Assembly: GCF_934754935.1 (NCBI RefSeq)
Contig: NZ_CAKVJB010000007.1
Location: 6,393-70,392 of the forward strand
Source of the DNA: an uncultured Holdemanella sp.
Lineage (GTDB): Bacteria > Bacillota_I > Bacilli_A > Erysipelotrichales > Erysipelotrichaceae
Reading direction: 5' to 3'
DNA length: 64,000 bases
Numbering within the stretch: the stretch's first letter is position 1; each line of letters starts with the position of its first letter. Made by a program: the position numbers and the translations under genes. The notes under the pieces were generated by a model. It saw only the letters and a list, made by a program, of their open reading frames with translations. It was not told where the DNA came from and ran no database searches. This document shows positions 44,710-53,355 of this stretch, piece after piece.

Positions 44710-46077
44710 ATGTCAAAAATAGGTACTTTAAAGATAACGATAGAATTTATATTTTATTGGATATTAATTAATTTCCTGCAAGAAATCAATGTCTTGCGTT
44801 TTTATGGAGAGTATACAATTAAGCTTTGTGCTTTGTATTTTTTAATGCAGTTGTTGATTGGGCGTTATCAAGGAAAAGTGTTATTGATGTATGATGAGAT
44901 TCGTTTATTGATTCTTTCACATTTGGGTTTTTTCTTTGGTAGTTTTTTGATTTTCCCATTTAGTTCTTGGACGGTTCGTAAAATATATGGGTTCTTATTA
45001 TTAACGCTTGTCTTATTTGTGTTTGCGGGTTGTAATTCAAGATATTCGCATAAAATATTCCGTCAGCGTTATAAACATAATACGTTAATTGTAGGTACGG
45101 GTCATACGGCTGCACAATTGGCTTTTGTGTGTCGTGGTAATAGTTATTCATTACTAGATGTACAGGGCTATGTGAGTTGTAAATCGTATGGGATTCATCA
45201 AGAGCAGGTTGTTTCTAAAAAGCAGACGATTGAATTGGATTCGGTGGATGAGTTTATTCAATCGCATAATATTGATACGGTATTGATTGCGATTCCAGAA
45301 ATCAACAAAAAGAATTTAAACCGCTTGTTTGAGTTATTTAAAGGTAAGGTATTGAATATTAAATATTTACCTCAGGTAACTGGCTTAGTTACGTTTGATA
45401 CGAAGGTTGAGGATTTTGATGGTATTTTAATGATTTCAAATTCTCGTGGTGTCAATCAATTGGGATCTTATATTTTAAAGCGTTGTATGGATATTTGTGC
45501 AGGGCTTTGTGGAATGATCATTTTAATTCCTTTAACGGTTTATGTATTCTTTAAGAATCGTATGGAAGGCGATAGAGGGCCTGTCTTCTTTACGCAGAAG
45601 CGTATTGGTAAGAATGGTAAGGAATTTAAGATGTATAAGTATCGTACAATGGTGCTTGGTGCAGATCAGATTCTAGAGGATTTAATGGTAAGTGATCCTA
45701 AGATTCGTGAAGAGTATCAAAAGAATAAAAAGCTCGCAAATGATCCTCGTATCACAAGTGCAGGACATTTCTTGCGTGAGAAGAGTTTGGATGAATTCCC
45801 TCAATTTATCAATGTGTTCTTTGGACAAATGTCTTTGATTGGTCCTCGACCGTATTTGCCTAAAGAAAAAAGTGATATGGGTGAATATTATGAGGACGTG
45901 GTTGCGTGTAAGCCTGGCATTACGGGTATGTGGCAAAGTCATGGTCGTAGTGATGTAAGTTTTGAACAACGTTTAGTATTAGATGAGTATTATTATCGTA
46001 ACTGGTCATTTTGGCTGGATGTTACATTGCTTTGTAAGACAGTAAAACAAGTTTTATATGGAAGGGGAGCTGTTTAA
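44710..46077 (+). CDS. cpsE: Undecaprenyl-phosphate sugar phosphotransferase (WcaJ/CpsE type)
   Basis: 455 residues. Four N-terminal membrane helices are followed by a CoA-binding-like Rossmann region (NTLIVGTGHTAAQLAF) and a fifth helix near 265-285. The catalytic sugar transferase domain has VFFTQKRIGKNGKEFKMYKY, KSLDEFPQFINV and GQMSLIGPRPYLP. It starts repeat-unit synthesis on undecaprenyl phosphate. It is the second initiating enzyme in this window; the shorter one is at 2969-3568. The LCP gene follows 3 nt later. Confidence 0.9.
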   Translation: MSKIGTLKITIEFIFYWILINFLQEINVLRFYGEYTIKLCALYFLMQLLIGRYQGKVLLMYDEIRLLILSHLGFFFGSFLIFPFSSWTVRKIYGFLLLTLVLFVFAGCNSRYSHKIFRQRYKHNTLIVGTGHTAAQLAFVCRGNSYSLLDVQGYVSCKSYGIHQEQVVSKKQTIELDSVDEFIQSHNIDTVLIAIPEINKKNLNRLFELFKGKVLNIKYLPQVTGLVTFDTKVEDFDGILMISNSRGVNQLGSYILKRCMDICAGLCGMIILIPLTVYVFFKNRMEGDRGPVFFTQKRIGKNGKEFKMYKYRTMVLGADQILEDLMVSDPKIREEYQKNKKLANDPRITSAGHFLREKSLDEFPQFINVFFGQMSLIGPRPYLPKEKSDMGEYYEDVVACKPGITGMWQSHGRSDVSFEQRLVLDEYYYRNWSFWLDVTLLCKTVKQVLYGRGAV

Positions 46078-46079
46078 TT

Positions 46080-47555
46080 ATGAAGAGTAAATTTTCTAAA
46101 GCATTAAGTATTCTGTTAAGTATTGTATTGGTGATTTCTTCATTCTATTTATTGTATCAAGTAATTCGTTTGAATGTATTGCCATCTAAATTCTTATTTC
46201 CACTTACGATTGGTGTGGTTGTATTAGATGCCATCTTTGTGTTATTACTTGTGTATTTTAGTAGGAATGTGGTTTCTAAAATTATTTGTATTGTATTAAC
46301 TCTAGTTGTTTGTGCTGCATCCTGCATGGGTGGGTATTATATTTCAAAAACCCAAGGTGCTTTGAGTAATATTACGAGTGTTGCCAAACATGCCAAAAAT
46401 ACAGTGAGTGTGGTTGTCAAAGAATCAAGTTCAATTAAGAATAAGTCTCAATTGAATGGTATAAGTGTTGGTAGTTTACGCTTGAATGAACAGGGTTCTA
46501 AAAAAGCACTTAAGGAATTGAATAGTGAAGGTATTGTTTTAAATCAAACTGAATATGATAGTATGACCGCTTTATTAGAAGCTTTCTATAATGGGGAAGT
46601 GGATTCTATTATTATTAATGAATCAAGTCGTAGTCAAATCTTGGATATGGAAGCTTATTCGAACTTTGATTCGAATACGCGTGTTGTATATCAAACTTCT
46701 TATAAAGTTAAAAATAATGATTCTGCATCTTCTGTAAGTGATATTACTTCCAAACCATTTAATGTATTGATCTCTGGATCAGATTCTCGTGGTGGATTTG
46801 ATGAAAATGGACGAAGTGATGTGATTATGGTTGCGACTGTTAATCCTAAAACACACACGATTCTTTTAACTTCTGTACCACGTGATTTCTATGTCACAAC
46901 AGCTTGTGATGCAGGAGATGGATGTATGCAAGGAGCTTTAGATAAGATTACGCATACAGGTATTCATGGTACAAATACGACAAAGCGTACTGTAGAACAA
47001 TTATTGGGTATTGAAATCAACTATACATTCAAAGTTGGTTTTGATACAGTAACAGAACTTGTAGATGTATTAGGTGGCGTGGATGTTTATGTAGAGCCTG
47101 GATATGCTACTACGACTTCAGAATTTAGTGTGCATGAAGGTGTCAATCACTTAAATGGAGAACAAGCACTTGCGTTTGCGCGTGAGCGTTATTCTTATAC
47201 AGAAGGAGATCGTCAGCGTACTAAGAATCAACAACAAGTTCTTATGGGTATTGTAAAAGAGGCTACAAAACCAAGTGTGATTACGAATTATGCAGCCATT
47301 ATGGATACGATGGCAAATACATTCTCTACGACAATGTCAAATGAGGAGATTACGGCTTTAATTAAGTATCAATTAAACAACAATCCAACTTGGAAGATGG
47401 AGCAGTATATGGTTGATGGTACAGGTGATACTTTAATGTGTGCTGAACTTGGTGATGCTGCATCTGTTATGGTTCCAGATCAAAGTACGGTTAAAACGGC
47501 TAAGGATAAAATTAATGCTGTTCTTGCAGGAAAATCGAGTGAGGATGTTCAGTAA
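46080..47555 (+). CDS. LytR-CpsA-Psr (LCP) family protein with SBP-like domain
   Basis: 491 residues: three N-terminal membrane helices (about 8-28, 38-58, 65-85), then an extracellular region of about 120 residues (KSQLNGISVGSLRL, YDSMTALLEAFYNGEVDSII) that looks like half of a type 2 periplasmic binding domain. The LCP catalytic domain follows: NVLISGSDSRGGFDENGRSD, LLTSVPRDFYV, DKITHTG, LAFARERYSYTEGDRQRTKN. LCP enzymes attach capsule or teichoic polymers to peptidoglycan. Confidence 0.9.
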   Translation: MKSKFSKALSILLSIVLVISSFYLLYQVIRLNVLPSKFLFPLTIGVVVLDAIFVLLLVYFSRNVVSKIICIVLTLVVCAASCMGGYYISKTQGALSNITSVAKHAKNTVSVVVKESSSIKNKSQLNGISVGSLRLNEQGSKKALKELNSEGIVLNQTEYDSMTALLEAFYNGEVDSIIINESSRSQILDMEAYSNFDSNTRVVYQTSYKVKNNDSASSVSDITSKPFNVLISGSDSRGGFDENGRSDVIMVATVNPKTHTILLTSVPRDFYVTTACDAGDGCMQGALDKITHTGIHGTNTTKRTVEQLLGIEINYTFKVGFDTVTELVDVLGGVDVYVEPGYATTTSEFSVHEGVNHLNGEQALAFARERYSYTEGDRQRTKNQQQVLMGIVKEATKPSVITNYAAIMDTMANTFSTTMSNEEITALIKYQLNNNPTWKMEQYMVDGTGDTLMCAELGDAASVMVPDQSTVKTAKDKINAVLAGKSSEDVQ

Positions 47556-47556
47556 T

Positions 47557-47919
47557 ATGTCTAGCGATGATTATATTGCTTCTCAAGTAGATCCTTGTAT
47601 AAGAAGGTATGAGGGTTTATCAGATAAGTATCATAAGATTCATATTGGACTAATGATTGCGTGTTTTAGTTCATTTATGGCAGTGATTGTACTAAATGTA
47701 ATTTATATTATTATCCCTGTCATTTGGCTTGTTCTAGCAAGTATTGTATGTACTCTAGGCGGTTTATTTCTATTCTTCTTTGATAGTTTGAATGGATACT
47801 TAGAAAAGTCTTTGGATTATAAACACAAAGCTGAATGTTTGGGTTATGAAAAGCATTTATACCAGGCTAAAGAGAATGGCTTTAAAGGTTTTGCTTATCG
47901 TTGTGAAAGATATATGTAG
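47557..47919 (+). CDS. 2TM membrane protein, DUF4231/SLATT-like
   Basis: 120 residues: two adjacent membrane helices (about 30-52 and 56-75), preceded by RYEGLSDKYHKIHIG and followed by DYKHKAECLGYEKHLYQAKE, the pattern of DUF4231/SLATT 2TM proteins. The start ATG 47557 lies 1 nt after the LCP stop, and it ends with a terminator, so it belongs to the LCP operon. SLATT proteins in defence act as membrane effectors; here, without a synthase next to it, its role may be in the envelope. Confidence 0.65.
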   Translation: MSSDDYIASQVDPCIRRYEGLSDKYHKIHIGLMIACFSSFMAVIVLNVIYIIIPVIWLVLASIVCTLGGLFLFFFDSLNGYLEKSLDYKHKAECLGYEKHLYQAKENGFKGFAYRCERYM

Positions 47920-47923
47920 GTAG

Positions 47924-47955
47924 TGAGATGGTTATATTGACCATCTCATTTTTTT
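47924..47955 (+). terminator. Rho-independent terminator
   Basis: A 9-bp perfect stem, TGAGATGGT (47924-47932) with ACCATCTCA (47940-47948), is followed by seven T residues. Confidence 0.9.
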
Positions 47956-47962
47956 AGCTGAT

Positions 47963-47992
47963 TTGCCAAAAGGGTTGGAATTATTATATAAT
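47963..47992 (+). promoter_or_regulatory. Promoter of the second LCP gene
   Basis: TTGCCA (47963-47968), an 18-nt spacer and TATAAT (47987-47992) lie 44 nt before the ATG and directly behind the previous terminator. Confidence 0.6.
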
Positions 47993-48035
47993 ATGAAATT
48001 GTGAGCCACATAGAAGTTTATAGGAGATTATTTTT

Positions 48036-49847
48036 ATGCCTAAAAAAAATGTAAAGAATGGTAAAAAATCAAATAGAGTAATCAGTAAATTTTTGACAAT
48101 ATTCATGATTGCAGCTTTGGCATTATTGATTTTTCAAATCATTAATTTGAATTTATTACCAATGAAACTCATGATCTTAGTGTCTTTAGTCTTAATCATA
48201 TTGACTTTGATTATTATATTAATGTTGCATTTTAAAGCTCGTAAGTTTTTTTCAAGACTTTTAATGGGACTAATTGCACTATGTATGTGTGCTGGTTTAG
48301 CTTTTGGCAATTATTTTATTTTTAAAACGGATAATACTTTTGACAAGGTGACAAGTCTTGCGGATAGTAAGGCCACTTCTACTTCGATTGTTGTTTTAAA
48401 GGCTTCTTCGATTGAAAAAGAGAAGGATCTTGCTGGTGCTAAGATTGGTACGATCATGGATATGGATGAAGAGGCTACAAGTCGTATGTTGAAGGATTTG
48501 GATTCAGACAAGATCAAATATACGACGAAGGATTATTCTTCATTGGATGATATGATGGAAGCTTTATATGATAATGAAGTAGATGCGATTTGTTTAAATG
48601 AAAAGTATCGTGATATTTTGCATGAGGGGGATTCTTATTTTAATTTCCAAACGGATTCTCGCGTCGTGCATCAAAATGTGCATTATACAAAAGTTACTAA
48701 GACAGATAATCCAAGTGATCCAGTAAATAATATTACTAAGGATACGTTTACTGTATTAGTGAGTGGTAATGATTCGTATGGTACGTTACAAGATTCAAAT
48801 ACGCGTAGTGATGCCAACTTATTATTAACGGTCAATCCTAAAACAGGTACGATTTTAATGACAAGTATTCCTCGTGATTATTATGTAGAACTTGTTTGTC
48901 CAGACAATGAAGAACAAGCTTGTCCTGAGGGTAGTTATGATAAATTAACACATTCGGGTTTAATGGGTGTTAAGAGTACGGAAAAGACAATTGAAAAAGC
49001 TTTGGGAATCACAATTAATTATAATATTCGTATTAACTTTTCGAGTGTTGTAAGTTTAGTAGATGCTTTAGACGGTATTGATTTGGATATTAAAAAAGGT
49101 GAAGAAGTCGATATCTTCTATACGAATTCTCAGCCTGGTTTAAGTGTTGGTAAGCATCATGTGGATGGTGAAACAGCATTAGCTTTTGCGCGTGAAAGAC
49201 ATGCGTATGCGGATGGTGACAACCAGCGTGTTCGTAACCAACAAAAAGTATTTAAAGCCATGTTTAAACGTATGATCTCACCTAAGATGATCACGAACTA
49301 TGGTAAGTTTATGGATGCCTTAGCGGTTGCGTTTGATACAAACCTATCTGGTAATGAAATCAGTAAGTTTGTGAAGTATGAATTAAATTCAATGCCTAAA
49401 TGGAAGATTGAATCTTACGCAATCGTTGCGGATTCAGATACTAAATTTTGTTATCAAGCACAAAGCTATGCGAGTGTTGTAGTGCAAAATGATATTATGA
49501 ATGAAGTGGCAAGAAAGAAAATTCAAGCTGTCATTGATGGCAAGAGTTCTGAAACTGTAGAAGATCCTTCTGGATTCTCTCAAACACCAAGCAAAGACAA
49601 TGCGATTGGTAATACTGCTGAACTTGAAGCGATGGGCATTATCAATAATAGTGGATCTTCATCAAATTATAGTAGTAATGATTATGATTATGATTATGAC
49701 TATGGCAATGATTATAGTTATGGTAGCAGCAATGATTATGATTATGATTATAGTAATAACTATGATTCAAGCTATGATGATTCAAACTACTACAATCCAG
49801 ACGATAACTATTATGGTGAAGATAGTTATGATGATACGGCTGGTTAA
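48036..49847 (+). CDS. LCP family protein with Tyr/Asp/Asn/Ser-rich tail
   Basis: 603 residues, paralogous to the 46080 gene: three N-terminal helices, SBP-like region (LAGAKIGTIMDMDEEATS, LYDNEVDAICLNEKY), then the LCP domain (TVLVSGNDSYGTLQ, TSIPRDYYVEL, DKLTHSG, LAFARERHAYADGDNQRVRN). It differs by a C-terminal tail of about 60 residues made almost only of Tyr, Asp, Asn, Ser and Gly with DYDY repeats. The tail is extracellular and acidic; it might bind the wall or cations. Own promoter and terminator. Confidence 0.9.
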   Translation: MPKKNVKNGKKSNRVISKFLTIFMIAALALLIFQIINLNLLPMKLMILVSLVLIILTLIIILMLHFKARKFFSRLLMGLIALCMCAGLAFGNYFIFKTDNTFDKVTSLADSKATSTSIVVLKASSIEKEKDLAGAKIGTIMDMDEEATSRMLKDLDSDKIKYTTKDYSSLDDMMEALYDNEVDAICLNEKYRDILHEGDSYFNFQTDSRVVHQNVHYTKVTKTDNPSDPVNNITKDTFTVLVSGNDSYGTLQDSNTRSDANLLLTVNPKTGTILMTSIPRDYYVELVCPDNEEQACPEGSYDKLTHSGLMGVKSTEKTIEKALGITINYNIRINFSSVVSLVDALDGIDLDIKKGEEVDIFYTNSQPGLSVGKHHVDGETALAFARERHAYADGDNQRVRNQQKVFKAMFKRMISPKMITNYGKFMDALAVAFDTNLSGNEISKFVKYELNSMPKWKIESYAIVADSDTKFCYQAQSYASVVVQNDIMNEVARKKIQAVIDGKSSETVEDPSGFSQTPSKDNAIGNTAELEAMGIINNSGSSSNYSSNDYDYDYDYGNDYSYGSSNDYDYDYSNNYDSSYDDSNYYNPDDNYYGEDSYDDTAG

Positions 49848-49851
49848 AACT

Positions 49852-49875
49852 AAGATACCTTTGGGTATCTTTTTT
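49852..49875 (+). terminator. Rho-independent terminator after the second LCP gene
   Basis: An 8-bp stem, AAGATACC (49852-49859) with GGTATCTT (49864-49871), is followed by more T residues. Confidence 0.85.
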
Positions 49876-50384
49876 AATGCGTAAAATGCAAGGTATGGAG
49901 CTATGCCAGTTGTAAATTTCAAGGATATTGAATGGAAAAAAGAGTCGCTCAAAAGAAACGTGGAAATATCTGCGTTCCTTCTTTTTTCTCAGTATGGCAC
50001 AGTATACGCAAAATATCATATTGTTTTCCCATTTCGGAAACTTTTAGTTTATTCACCCTAATATTTTCCGCTATCGCAAACAAATCAGATACGAGGCAAA
50101 ACACCTTTTCTAAACGTGTACATTTTAGAAGGTAGGTTTTGTTTTGGTTGTCATGGTTTTGTTTATCCAATATTTTTTTTGAGCTTTCCTCATCATTGCA
50201 ATTGTATATTATCATTTAGCAAACAGACCAATGCATTTTCTAATGAAAATGCCAGATAAACCAATAGACACAAAGGTGATTCAATCACTTATGGCACGTG
50301 TTAAAACAGAAGAAGCAAGAAAGGGAATACAACTTGCAGATCGATTATCGGATATGATTCTATTTCACACTCGGGTCTAGGAAA
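49876..50384. other. Low-coding stretch with decayed gene fragments
   Basis: I see no intact gene here. Short frames exist on both strands, including a 51-codon plus frame at 49902 and an 88-codon minus frame at 49949-50215, but none has a good RBS. A clearer remnant lies at 50183-50380 (listed separately). The stretch looks like eroded sequence between two transcription units. Confidence 0.4.
50183..50380 (+). pseudogene. C-terminal remnant of an unknown membrane protein
   Basis: An open frame after a TGA encodes one hydrophobic stretch (AFLIIAIVYYHLANRP), then a charged helical tail with KPIDTKVIQSLMARVKTEEA and LADRLSDMILF. It has no start signal. I do not recognise the parent family. Confidence 0.3.
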
Positions 50385-50507
50385 ATGGTAAAAAGATGGA
50401 ACAGCCTTGGGATAGTGATTCTATTATATTCTGTATTTATAGGGATAATAGTTGATTTTCTGCGGCATGTAAGGCATAATACGCATAGAGGATACGTATT
50501 AGGGTGA
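50385..50507 (+). CDS. Possible 40-residue single-span membrane peptide
   Basis: ATG 50385 to TGA 50507 encodes a basic start (MVKRWN), one hydrophobic helix (SLGIVILLYSVFIGIIVDFL) and a basic His/Arg tail. This is the shape of small membrane toxins or regulators. The RBS is poor (AGGA, 3 nt upstream), and its 3' end runs into the first copy of a tandem repeat. It may equally be chance or a remnant. Confidence 0.3.
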   Translation: MVKRWNSLGIVILLYSVFIGIIVDFLRHVRHNTHRGYVLG

Positions 50508-50551
50508 AGAGCCCGTATATCTATTCAAATTTAGGGTGAAGAGCCCGTATA
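50499..50551. repeat. 21-bp exact tandem repeat, period 32
   Basis: Two identical 21-bp copies lie at 50499-50519 and 50531-50551; the core is AGGGTGAAGAGCCCGTATA. Each copy can form a small GGG/CCC hairpin. They lie between the small membrane frame and the hairpin before the HipA-like gene, so they may be binding sites or RNA elements. Confidence 0.85.
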
Positions 50552-50555
50552 CTGA

Positions 50556-50586
50556 GGGTAGGTCTGTACGCCTACCCGTTTCTTTT
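50556..50586 (+). terminator. Terminator-like hairpin before the HipA-like gene
   Basis: GGGTAGG (50556-50562) pairs with CCTACCC (50571-50577) across an 8-nt loop, followed by GTTTCTTTTGTTT. It ends about 20 nt before the next start codon, so it could be an attenuator or the terminator of the unit upstream. Confidence 0.6.
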
Positions 50587-50605
50587 GTTTATTGGAGAAA
50601 AGAAT

Positions 50606-51709
50606 ATGAGATGTATCTTAATGAATAAAAATACACCTGTATTAGAGGCTGAATATATGAGTGGTGTTGGTGTATTCACGAATATATATGCGTTGTATAA
50701 TACGGACTATATGCCTTATCGTTTGTGTGTTTCATGTGTTGAATTGAGTGAATGGTTTAAAAATCGTGGAATTCCATCTTATAGATACCGGTTGGATTTG
50801 TTAATGCACCGTTTGAATGTACATGCACCAAGTGAATTATTGGATAAGGCTTTTGGCTTATCTTTATCCGATCAATATTGGTTGAAACCAATAGATTTGA
50901 ATATATCCCATGATAAGATCAATTTCTTTGAAAACGATTTTGAATACGCTCCATTCATGGATGCTTCTTTATCAAAGAATACGAATTGTATTCAAAATGA
51001 ATCTTCATTATATTCTCCAAATAATACAACGGATGGTATGTTAAGAAAGGCTTGGATTATTGAAGATGGTATTCGCTATTTATTAAAGGGTGGGTATAAA
51101 AGCGAAACACTACAACCTTTTAATGAAGTCTTGGCTAGTGAAATTTGTAGAAGACTTGGATTTAATCATGTTGAATACTCTTTGGCTATCTACAAAGATA
51201 TGGTTGTCTCTAAATGTCCATGTTTCATTGATGTCAATACAGAGCTTATTACAGCCCGTCAAATTATGAATGACTATGATTCTTATATACATAAATTAGA
51301 GTCTGAAGGTATTGAGGATGCTCGTATTAAAATGGAGAATATGTTTATTTTGGACTACTTAATGTTAAATGAAGATCGGCATTTAAATAATTTTGGCATT
51401 ATTCGAAATGTGAATACACTCAAATGGGTCGATGTTGCACCTATATTTGATAATGGACAAAGTCTTAATATTCAATATGATGGTGAATATAAGTTCTTTC
51501 ATGAAATCAAATCCTTTAATGAAATTATTCAAGTTGTACAAGATTTAAATCGCATTGATATAGATAAACTACAAGATTTACCTGCATGGTTTGATGACTT
51601 GTTGCATCAATATCAACATATGACTTCTTATTCAGATCAACGTATTCATAAGCTATGTGTTTTATTAAATCGTCAAATTCATAATCTTAAGTTTTTCTTA
51701 AATAGTTGA
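50606..51709 (+). CDS. HipA-like kinase domain protein
   Basis: 367 residues. The C-terminal two thirds show the HipA/CtkA kinase pattern: IRYLLKGGYKSETLQPFNEV (nucleotide lysine and Glu), LDYLMLNEDRHLNNFGII (catalytic Asp, Asn) and VAPIFDNGQSL (metal Asp). The N-terminal 130 residues are unlike classical HipA. No HipB-type antitoxin adjoins it, so it is either an orphan kinase or regulated by other means. ATG 50606 has GGAGAAA 6 nt upstream; the earlier in-frame TTG is rejected. Confidence 0.8.
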   Translation: MRCILMNKNTPVLEAEYMSGVGVFTNIYALYNTDYMPYRLCVSCVELSEWFKNRGIPSYRYRLDLLMHRLNVHAPSELLDKAFGLSLSDQYWLKPIDLNISHDKINFFENDFEYAPFMDASLSKNTNCIQNESSLYSPNNTTDGMLRKAWIIEDGIRYLLKGGYKSETLQPFNEVLASEICRRLGFNHVEYSLAIYKDMVVSKCPCFIDVNTELITARQIMNDYDSYIHKLESEGIEDARIKMENMFILDYLMLNEDRHLNNFGIIRNVNTLKWVDVAPIFDNGQSLNIQYDGEYKFFHEIKSFNEIIQVVQDLNRIDIDKLQDLPAWFDDLLHQYQHMTSYSDQRIHKLCVLLNRQIHNLKFFLNS

Positions 51710-51759
51710 GATAACACAAGATTCATCTTATAATTGAATCAATCGAAAGGATGTTTGTT

Positions 51760-52629
51760 ATGTATTGTAAAAATTGTGGTCACGAAATTAGTGATGATGC
51801 AAAGTTCTGTTCAAATTGCGGAACAAAAGTAGAAGTAGAAGTCGAAGAAGATACTATTGAACCTATTGAGGTTGTTGATAAAACCCAAGCTAAAGAATGG
51901 TATTATGTAGAGAATAATGATTCTAAAGGTGCATATACTTTAGAAGAAATGAAAGAATTGATTGAATCCAATAAGATCACGGGGTCGACTCTTGTATGGA
52001 AGGCTAGCTTAAAGGATTGGCAAAAACTAGAGGATAGTGAACTCAATGAATTTTTGAGCGTGGATGAAGAAAAGAATTGGTACTATGTAGAAAACAATGA
52101 TTCAAAAGGACCTTATTCACAAGAAGAAATGAAAGGTTTTATGGATGCGGGTATTCTTTCAGACAATAGCTTTGTATGGAAAACAGGTATGCAAGATTGG
52201 ACGCGCTTAAAAAATACGGAGCTTGCAGGAAATGAAATGCCTGAACCAGAACCTACACCACAACCTTCTTATTATGGTGTCAAAGAAAAGAGTATTGCCT
52301 TAAATGTAGTATTAACGTTTGTGACATGTGGATTGTATGGTCTATATTGGCTATATAGTATTGCCAAAGATTTAAATGATCTATGTGCAAGCCAACACCA
52401 AGAAAAAGGACCCGATCCATTCCTTGTAGTTATATTAAGTATTGTCACTTGCGGTATTTATCATATCTACTATATGTGGAAGGCTGGTAAGATGGTTTCA
52501 AGTCTAACTAAAAATGGTCAACATTTAAGTGATGATAGTGTTATCTTAATGGTATTAGCCATTCTACAATTATCATTAGTTTCTTATTGCATCCTACAAA
52601 GTAATATCAATGGACTCACAAAAAACTAA
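51760..52629 (+). CDS. Zinc-ribbon, double GYF_2 (DUF4339) and DUF4234 membrane protein
   Basis: 289 residues in clear order: zinc ribbon (YCKNCGHEISDDAKFCSNCG), two GYF_2 repeats (about 45-95 and 106-155, each WYYVENNDSKG ... LVWK or FVWK ... W), then a membrane domain with DUF4234 motif VVLTFVTCGLYGLYWLY and a second helix pair. It is probably a membrane scaffold; its function is unknown. ATG 51760 is well spaced from AAAGG; ATG 51751 abuts that RBS. It overlaps the DUF2752 gene by 20 nt. Confidence 0.85.
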   Translation: MYCKNCGHEISDDAKFCSNCGTKVEVEVEEDTIEPIEVVDKTQAKEWYYVENNDSKGAYTLEEMKELIESNKITGSTLVWKASLKDWQKLEDSELNEFLSVDEEKNWYYVENNDSKGPYSQEEMKGFMDAGILSDNSFVWKTGMQDWTRLKNTELAGNEMPEPEPTPQPSYYGVKEKSIALNVVLTFVTCGLYGLYWLYSIAKDLNDLCASQHQEKGPDPFLVVILSIVTCGIYHIYYMWKAGKMVSSLTKNGQHLSDDSVILMVLAILQLSLVSYCILQSNINGLTKN

Positions 52630-52984
52630 GACTTTAGGAATAGTTCTTATACTATTCCTTCTTTTATTATTCTACAAATGTCCTATTCAAACACTTACAG
52701 GCTTTCCATGTCCAGGATGCAACATGAAAACAAGCCTATATTATTTACTACAATTTAAATTCTCTGAATCCATCTATTATCATGCACTACTTATTCCAAC
52801 CATTGTTGTATTTGTATGGATTGTATTCAATTCTAAGAATCAAGAACGAATAAAAAAACTATTGATCATCTGGGCTGTTCTAATGATTATCTATTATATC
52901 TATCGAATGCTTGTTTATTTTCCGAATAGTCCAATGGTTTATGATAAAAATAATTTAATTTATTTCATATTTAGACACGTATAA
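52610..52984 (+). CDS. DUF2752 small membrane protein
   Basis: 124 residues, three to four membrane helices. The DUF2752 signature is CPIQTLTGFPCPGCNMKTSL, which contains a conserved CPxC pair near the membrane surface. Its biochemical role is unknown. It overlaps the upstream DUF4234 gene, so both are co-expressed. Confidence 0.85.
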   Translation: MDSQKTKTLGIVLILFLLLLFYKCPIQTLTGFPCPGCNMKTSLYYLLQFKFSESIYYHALLIPTIVVFVWIVFNSKNQERIKKLLIIWAVLMIIYYIYRMLVYFPNSPMVYDKNNLIYFIFRHV

Positions 52985-53028
52985 TGTCAATTAAAGATGT
53001 ATTGTGAAATCAAAAGGAGGACAAGAAT

Positions 53029-53322
53029 ATGTCAAACATTTATTTCACAATTACAGGTTTAAACCATTATTACGGAAATGAATTTCTAGAAAAGGAAATG
53101 GTCGTATATCTAAAGAAAGATAAGGACAATGAATATGATAGGGAAGCCATTAGTGTCAATCTTGCAGGTCTAGGAAAGATTGGATATGTTGCGAATAGTC
53201 CATATACAGTACTAGGAGAAAGCTATAGTGCTGGTAGATTATATGATAAGATTGAAGATGAGGCACAGGGTAAGATCAAGTTCATTCTAGATAAGGGAGT
53301 TGTATGTGAACTTGTAGAATAA
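53029..53322 (+). CDS. Stand-alone HIRAN-domain protein
   Basis: 97 residues covering only a HIRAN domain: NIYFTITGLNHYYGNEFL, then LKKDKDNEYDREAISVNL and GKIGYVANSPY. HIRAN domains bind single-stranded 3' DNA ends in repair and restriction proteins; stand-alone copies are common in Firmicutes. RBS AAAGGAGG lies 9 nt before ATG. Confidence 0.85.
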   Translation: MSNIYFTITGLNHYYGNEFLEKEMVVYLKKDKDNEYDREAISVNLAGLGKIGYVANSPYTVLGESYSAGRLYDKIEDEAQGKIKFILDKGVVCELVE

Positions 53323-53355
53323 GTGTATTAAAGAATTGGAATAGGTATAGGTAAG

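Noticed and set aside
49642..50019. Minus-strand frame rich in His/Asn/Tyr opposite the LCP tail
   Set aside because: It mirrors the low-complexity DYDY-coding repeat of the LCP gene and crosses its terminator; no RBS.
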